Shown one piece after another: positions 50,901-64,000 of a stretch of 64,000 nucleotides of DNA. Position numbers and translations under genes: made by a program. Source of the DNA: Ascaris suum (Eukaryota > Nematoda > Chromadorea > Rhabditida > Ascarididae); assembly GCA_013433145.1 (NCBI GenBank), contig CM024168.1, positions 5,402,184 through 5,466,183 of the forward strand, written 5' to 3'. Positions within the stretch are counted from its first letter, which is position 1; each line of letters starts with the position of its first letter. The notes under the pieces are model-generated. The model did no database searches and had not been told where the DNA came from. It was given only the letters and a program-made list of their open reading frames with translations.

Positions 50901-53900
50901 TTTTGGGTCATTGATGTGTTGTTGGTTGAGTGGTCCTCACCCCTCCCCCCTCCCCCCTCCCATGTGATTTCGCTACAGTACATCATTAAGTCATCTGAAT
51001 CAAAGCATTATAAAATTTCACAAAGGAAATTGGCAGCTGTATCTCCTACAGGTATATTGTTCTGGACGGGTATGCGCAACATCTTCAAATATTTTAACAG
51101 GTTTCAAAGCATTGATGATGTTTCCAATCTACGCTGCTCCCTTCGGTTTATAAAGCGTATTTTGGATATACGATTGTACCTCAGATCTCAGGTGGCGTAT
51201 TCTCAGTCTCAGCTTGATTTTTATACGTTGCCTGAACTTTTGAATGCCTCCATTTTATATTCTTCTCATTTAATTACGTTTCTTCTTCGCAAAATTCCTC
51301 TCTCTAGTGCCGTATTTGCGCCACTTTAAAGTCCTTCTTCTGAACCAATGCTAAGCTTTAAGCTTAAGATTCGAACACTTTTTTCAAACCTCTGTGCTAA
51401 TCACTTGAGCTTTTTTTACTTCAAGCTTCGAATTCAAACACTTCAGCTTCAGACACCTTCAAACTTTATGAGCTAGCACATTGAACTCGAAAGCGTCTCC
51501 TTCAAATGCAGGGCAGAACTATGGTTCATATCGTAATTTTTTGTTAAAATCATCCGCCTATTCGAGACTCGAAAGAGTAGAAGAAGTTCGAGGTGTTCTG
51601 CGGAAGGAGGACGGAAGAATCAGTCGTTGTTTGAGAGGAATATAACAGAATGATATTGCATTTGTTTAACTGACGGTAGAAGAGAGAGGGGAATCTCTAC
51701 TATTTTCTTGGCGTCTCTGGTTGCGTTATACTGGGTCAAACCGTAAAATGGATGAAGCGGCCGTTTTTTTTAACGAATCGGTTTGATTTTTCCCTCATAT
51801 TATTCGCAACTGTTTGTATTTGTTCGTATTGCTCGGTGGAATTTTTTACCATTTTCGTGTGGTGATCGCTCTCACGTTTTGTACCTCAATCACTGATACC
51901 CAACTCGGTTTGTTTTTATCATAACGAAACGATTGTGGCGGTGCTTTGGTAACATTTCACATTAACTGAAAAAAATACATACAGCATATGCGACAACCTA
52001 GCCGGCATGATTAAGGCTTGAAGTTGAAGATTTATTCTCAAGGAATGATGCAATTTATTCATTTGGTTTTATAACATTGATACCGACTGTGCATTTCATA
52101 TGCGTTTGCGATCTGTGTTCACTTGATTACTATGTCTCACTTAAATGCTCAATTTTTCGAAGGGTTATCAGGGGGAACTTTGGCAAATATCGTTTTTAAT
52201 CATTCATTGAACTTTCTGAAAAGAATCTGCATTGAGTGCAGCTTTGCTCCCAAATTTCCCATCAAAAATTGTATGGTATTGTCTTATAAGTTAGATGGAA
52301 AGATTATCTTGCCGAAGCACTATCACCGGTTAGTATGTACATAGATCTTCTCTGAAAATGATGAATCGTAATGATATTGCAGAAGAATAAACATCGTTTA
52401 TATTTTAATTTGTGTTTTGCGACTGTATAAAGCGATAAGGTTTTTCATTTGCACTTATTAGACAAAGTAGCTTATTAGACATATTATCAAATATTACGTG
52501 TTTTTCATTAATAGGGGTTAATTTTTTTGCCTTTTACTGTATTTGCTTGTTTATTACCGCTTCTTTCGAACTCCGAAGGTGAATTTTTCGGAAAGTTTCG
52601 AAGACTTTAAGTTGTGGGCTTGTAAACGAACGAATATATTGTAAATTGAGAAAATATGAGAATAAGGTGGGGATCATAAATTTTCTATATCAGGGAGTAG
52701 TCGTAGAAATGTATAATCGTCAATTAACTGTGGCTGCAATTTACTAACATTCTTTTGCAGTAAGCGTAAATCAATGCATATGCATTTAAATGGTTGCAGT
52801 CTTTAAGGCATATGTAAACAGTTTCAGTGTGCAAAATGTGCATTTATCGTACTTCAAGTGCCGAAGATCTTGGACGGTGGGTTGTGTACTGTGACATGCA
52901 GCAATAGTCAATAATCATTTGGTTAATTAGCATGTGGTTAACAAGAACCTTTGATCTGGGTTTTGATTGAATCTTGATGGCAATTTCGCTTTTGAAGTGA
53001 TTTTTGATTCTCAACGAGTATTTTAATTTTTTCCGGCAACATCGATTTCATCATCGACACCAAGCAAGAGCAAAATACAGAACGGTTGAATCTTTTAATT
53101 AATTAAATTTCTGAAGTACGACATTTATGAAAAAAGCGTCCTAAGCCCATTGCGAAAAGCGGCTGTTGCTTTCAAGGGTTCAGCTATGCCTATATAGGGC
53201 GGGTAAAGCTCGCAAAGGTGAGGGTCAAAGGTTCAGCTAAAAACTTCACGGTCATTCCTTATTGTCCAATCGCTTAGTGTAGCGTTGAGCGGTTGGGCAT
53301 TTGAAGTTGTAGTTTTGCAGTAATTTTTAAGTTATGGCTAAAGGCAAGTTGCTTTAGCCGAGTGAGATTAGTAACTGCTTGCGTACTGTTGTAGCTGATT
53401 TACGTGTGGTAAAGATTTTCAACATCGCTACAAACTCTTATGAATAGCGCTTCGCTTCACTTCTTGCGTTGCTTTAATTTATAGGAAATATCTTTTTTAT
53501 TCCGAAATGCCACATCAACAAATTTAAGAATTTCAATACCGCATACAAACGTCATCGTTTCGCAAACTTCATCATTTCGAGAGCATCAATGTTCGAGGAG
53601 TTTGACACTAAAGATGGAAGGCATTTGTCATATTGAAACTTGAATCGTTCATTGTGTTTCACGTCCAGTGTAACCGAATAGTATTTTGAAAATTTCTCAC
53701 TCAATTAACTGCAGACACATTTTATCCGACGAATGCAGTGATATCTTCTATTAATTTTGTTGCTTCCATATGATGGTCCCTAACACGTAAAAGTTTTTGA
53801 TGCAACAATTTCTGTCAGGTCACGAGCTGGACTCGATTTGTACAAGCTCTAAGCTAATAAACGCTTGTTGATAGCTTTTTTTAAATAATAGATGTCTTTG

Positions 53901-55360
53901 AAGTAGCGTGCAAAATAAAACGAGTATAATGGACCGCTGATGCCTTTTTGATCGTCTCCGAATAGATCCTTTTTTATACAGGAAGTATTATTTTTCGCAC
54001 ATAGTTTACCAGCACGGCAGTTTGCAGTTTATAAGCGATCCGAATTAATAGCTGTAGGTGAAGAATAAAAATGTTTGTTCACCGTGAACAGTGTTTATGG
54101 AAATGAAAGGTATGAGATAGTCTGTCATACTGTTTTAAATCTTGATGGTTGTGTGGCAGAGTAAATTGTTTTTTTTTACATTGTACTCGTCGCGCAGGAA
54201 TTTTATGCATTCTTAGAGGCGTATGCGGTTATCCGTTGTTGTCTTCAGCTAAACTATTTTAGTTAGGTGAAACTAGTAAGGAACTCAAAGATTATTAGCA
54301 TTTACTCCACGTAGACGTACAGGTATGAATTATCCTCACCGTCAGTCGAGTGTTTATTTCATTTGTGACCGAATTTCGTTGAAAGTTATTTCGGCTATGC
54401 ATTATCGAAAAGAACACTCTTTAGATTTGTACGCAAATCGTTGTGACAGTTGCTTTTCGGCATCACATTGAAAGAACACTGTTTTATTAGAGTGCCATCC
54501 ACATTAAGAAATTCTTAATTCATACCTACGCACTTCACCTCATCGTTTACTGCATTCGATTAAATGTGTTCACTTGTGGGCAAATTCCTGTTCAGTCTTC
54601 CACTCGCATCATCATGCATTGCTGCTTTGTCATGCATATTGTTCGCACAGAACCAATTCGGCAAAATTTTACTCGTAAGTTTTTTATTTATTTATTTTCA
54701 TTCGTTTCAATTTCTTTCACACCAGTGCTTTCTTATGACGTAGATAATTGAATGTTTTCTTCCATAAATTCAACCTCATTATTATTCAAATTGATTTGTT
54801 GAATTAGGGTACACTTAAGGAATATTTCGAACGGATTGCTTCTAGAGAAATATATTGTTATGAGTTTGTAAAGCGTACACGTGAATTTCTCTCAAAAATA
54901 TTTTTGCACTCACTAGCACTACTTTCTTTTTTCCATCTTGAAATATACATCAAAAAGGAACATCATTCCCCATGCTTACGCTCAGACTTTCTAACAGCTC
55001 AGCTAAGGTCTCTGACTTCGTCATTAAATTTGAAAAAAATGGTATCATATGCATTCCCAACAATCCACATGGTTATCACGTTGTTAGTTTTTACAAAACA
55101 CAGATTTCAGCCAAATGAGACAAGTGTTAAATGCCACTACTAGTCATACAATTTAGCATATGTTTCGCTCAAAATTTTTCTTAGTAAATTGATAAGCTGA
55201 TGAGCTGATACCCAAGTACTTATGTTCTTATTGAACGATAACGAAATTGTGGCTAGTTGTACCAGCTACATGGACAACACTCATTGCTCTATTACCTTTT
55301 TTCCCTTACAAACAAAGATCACGGATACGTAATATCCTTGAAGGACCACAGTTTCAAGCA
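47994..55360. other. 3' flank and intergenic DNA
   Basis: The 3' UTR should begin at 47994. The nearest polyadenylation-like hexamer seen is ATTAAA at 48205-48210; its use is uncertain. The rest is AT-rich with no recognised gene, apart from the antisense candidate starting at 49848 and a long chance-like ORF at 50856-51329 with no domain. A C-rich tract lies at about 50938-50962. Confidence 0.5.
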
Positions 55361-55376
55361 ACTACGAAGGTAGATC

Positions 55377-55760
55377 AAAGTAGGTCAAAGTGAAAAGGCA
55401 GGTCAAAGTATCAAGGTAGATCGAAATGTGAGGGTAGACCAAAGTACACCATTTCGATCTACCTGCCTACTTTGATGTACCTTTATATTTTGATCTGCTT
55501 TGATATATCCTCACGTTTTGATCTACTCTGATCTGCCTTCACATTTCGATCTGTGAAGGTAGATCAAAGTAGATCAAAGTGTGCGGTAGGTCAAAGTACC
55601 AGAGTAGATTAAAATGTGGCGGTAGATCAGAGCACACCATTTTGATCTACTTTGATCTGCCTGAATATTGTGATCTACCTTCACATTTTGGCCTACTTTG
55701 ATACTTTCATCTACCTTCACATTTTGATTTACTTTGATGGTTTGATCTGCTCCCTTTGAA
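55377..55760. repeat. Inverted clusters of AGGTCAAAGT-like short repeats
   Basis: Short units such as GTAGATCAAAGT and GTAGGTCAAAGT run forward at about 55377-55450, reversed at 55450-55553, forward again at 55555-55637 and reversed at 55637-55760. The blocks could fold into two long hairpins. Confidence 0.85.
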
Positions 55761-55869
55761 CCCCCGCTTTCTTCCGTGTTCATAACAAAATTAACATCAT
55801 TTGAAGAAGGACTGATGCACAAGGGGGACTGCCACCCCCCTTGAGTTTCTGCTTTCTTCCGCGTACCGT

Positions 55870-57195
55870 TGGGGGTTATGGAAAAAATAATTCTTTAATT
55901 TATTACTCGGAGACTGCAGGGAGCCACTGTGTCTGCAATGGTAGTGAACTGTGAGAAAAAATATTTCAAAAAGTTTCCAGGTTCCCCTCCTCGAGTTCTG
56001 CCCACCAACAAACCTTGGCCGCGGACAGGGCCATGTAACCTTACGAAAAGAAAACTTCCTGGAAACTGAAGTTTCAAGGTAATCAGAATGTCTGCAATGG
56101 TACTTAACAAAGGAAGAAAAATATTTCGAAAGTCACTCGGTTCCCATTCCCGGATTTTGCCCACCAACAAACCGAGCCTCGACACCGGGCCATATGATCT
56201 TATGAAAGAAAAAGTTCCTCAAAACTCAAGCCCTGAAGAGAGAGTATTTCTACAAGCTTCCTTAAGTATCGAACACAAATATTTCAAAAACTTTCCAGAT
56301 TCCTGCCCCGGTTTTTGCCCACCAGCCTAGGCACCTGGCCATATCTTCTTATGGAAGAAAAATCTTCCTTCAACTCGAAGACTAAAAATGGTGAGAATGC
56401 ATGCAACAGTATCAACTACAGAACACAAATATTTCAAGAATTTTCCATGTTCCTGTTTCCGGGTTTTTGCCACCAATGAAGTTTGCCCAATCACCTGGCT
56501 GTGCTCTGTAATCGAAGAAAAATTTCCCCGAAAGTTGAAGTTTGAATTAAGTAAGAGTGTCTGCAATGGTACTTAACTATGGAAAAAGTTTCAAAAATTA
56601 TCCAGGTTTCCTTCCCCGAGTTTTGCACACCAGCAAGCTCAGTCCAGGCACCGGACCATATTATCGTATGGAAGAAAAATTTTCCCTGAACTCCGAGACT
56701 GCACGGAGCCAAACTGTCTGCAATGGTACTTATCTACGGGAAAAAAATATTTCAAAATTTTCTTGCTGTCCCGGTTTGGTCCTCCAACGAACTTTGCCTA
56801 GGCGCCGGGCCCTGTCATCTAATGAAAAAAAATTTCCCCTATCCTGAAGAGGGTCACAGTATCTGCATTGGTATTTAACCATGGAGTAAAAATATTCCAA
56901 AAATTTTGCAGGTTTCCTACCCCGGGTTTTTCCCACCAACAATTCAAGCCGAGGCACTCAGCCATACCACCTTATGAAAGCAAAATTTCCCCTAAACTCG
57001 TAGATTGAAGAGAGTCAGAGCGTATGCATTGGTACTTAACCGTGGAAGAAAAATATTTCGAAAATTTTCCAGGTTTCCGTCTCCGGATTTTGCTCAGCAA
57101 CGAAGTTTGTCTAGGCGCGGGGCCATGCTATGTAATGAAAAAAAAATTTCCAAGAAAGCTCAAGTTTGGAGAAAGTTAGAGTGTCTGCAAGCCCA
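55870..57195. repeat. Tandem array of an approximately 159-bp repeat, about 8 copies
   Basis: Units start with GTCTGCAATGGTACTTAAC near 55931, 56090, 56250, 56397, 56556, 56716, 56860, 57019 and 57180. Each contains a TATTTCAAAAATTTTCCAGG-like stretch, TTTTGCCCACCAAC and a GGGCCAT...CTTATGGAAGAAAA block. Copies are diverged. Overlapping ORFs on both strands are a by-product of the near-53-codon period. Confidence 0.88.

Positions 57196-64000
<6,805 letters not shown>

Noticed and set aside
50856..51329. 157-codon ORF, one of the longest in the window
   Set aside because: The start is not ATG, the composition is hydrophobic and low-information, there are no splice signals or domain, and it contains a CT-rich tract. 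Probably chance.

Overview
The window looks like nuclear DNA of a nematode, probably a parasitic species with long introns. The evidence is an AT-rich background, short splice acceptors of the TTTTCAG/TTTGCAG type, donors of the GTAAGT type, many (TA)n microsatellites and a decayed nematode-style mariner. No prokaryotic organisation is visible: no operons, no long ORFs and no ribosome binding sites. The species cannot be fixed from the sequence alone. Coordinates and splice phases below were worked out by hand. Main content: one plus-strand gene of about 38.7 kb (start codon 9321, stop 47991-47993) assembled from 32 exons. All exon phases agree from the first ATG to the stop. The total is 4,695 coding nt, or 1,564 residues. 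It encodes a type I cell-surface receptor of the immunoglobulin superfamily: a long basic leader with a hydrophobic core, an RVKR furin-type site, four Ig domains, five fibronectin III (FN3) domains, one transmembrane helix (about residues 1179-1200) and a cytoplasmic tail of about 364 residues. The 4 Ig plus several FN3 plus tail layout is that of the DCC/neogenin/protogenin group of axon-guidance or adhesion receptors. I could not see the DCC P1/P3 tail motifs, so no gene symbol is given. Layout: 1-9277 is upstream DNA with a few weak exon-like patches and a hammerhead-ribozyme-like motif. 9278-14461 holds the leader, pro-region and Ig1. 14360-30177 holds Ig2 to Ig4, spread over two introns longer than 4 kb. 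32295-41392 holds the FN3 domains and the membrane helix. 41781-47993 holds the tail, with a candidate alternative short C-terminus at 43010-43082. The intron 43399-44797 contains a broken mariner transposase in the sense direction. 47994-64000 has no convincing gene. It holds a weak two-exon antisense candidate, an inverted array of AGGTCA-like repeats (about 55377-55760), a tandem array of an approximately 159-bp repeat (about 55870-57195), two large (TA)n arrays and some coding-like patches. Signs of alternative processing in the receptor gene are: two tail ends, a 28-codon cassette candidate in the tail, two candidate exons with identical phases in the FN3-3/FN3-4 region, and an isolated Ig C-strand-like segment inside intron 7.
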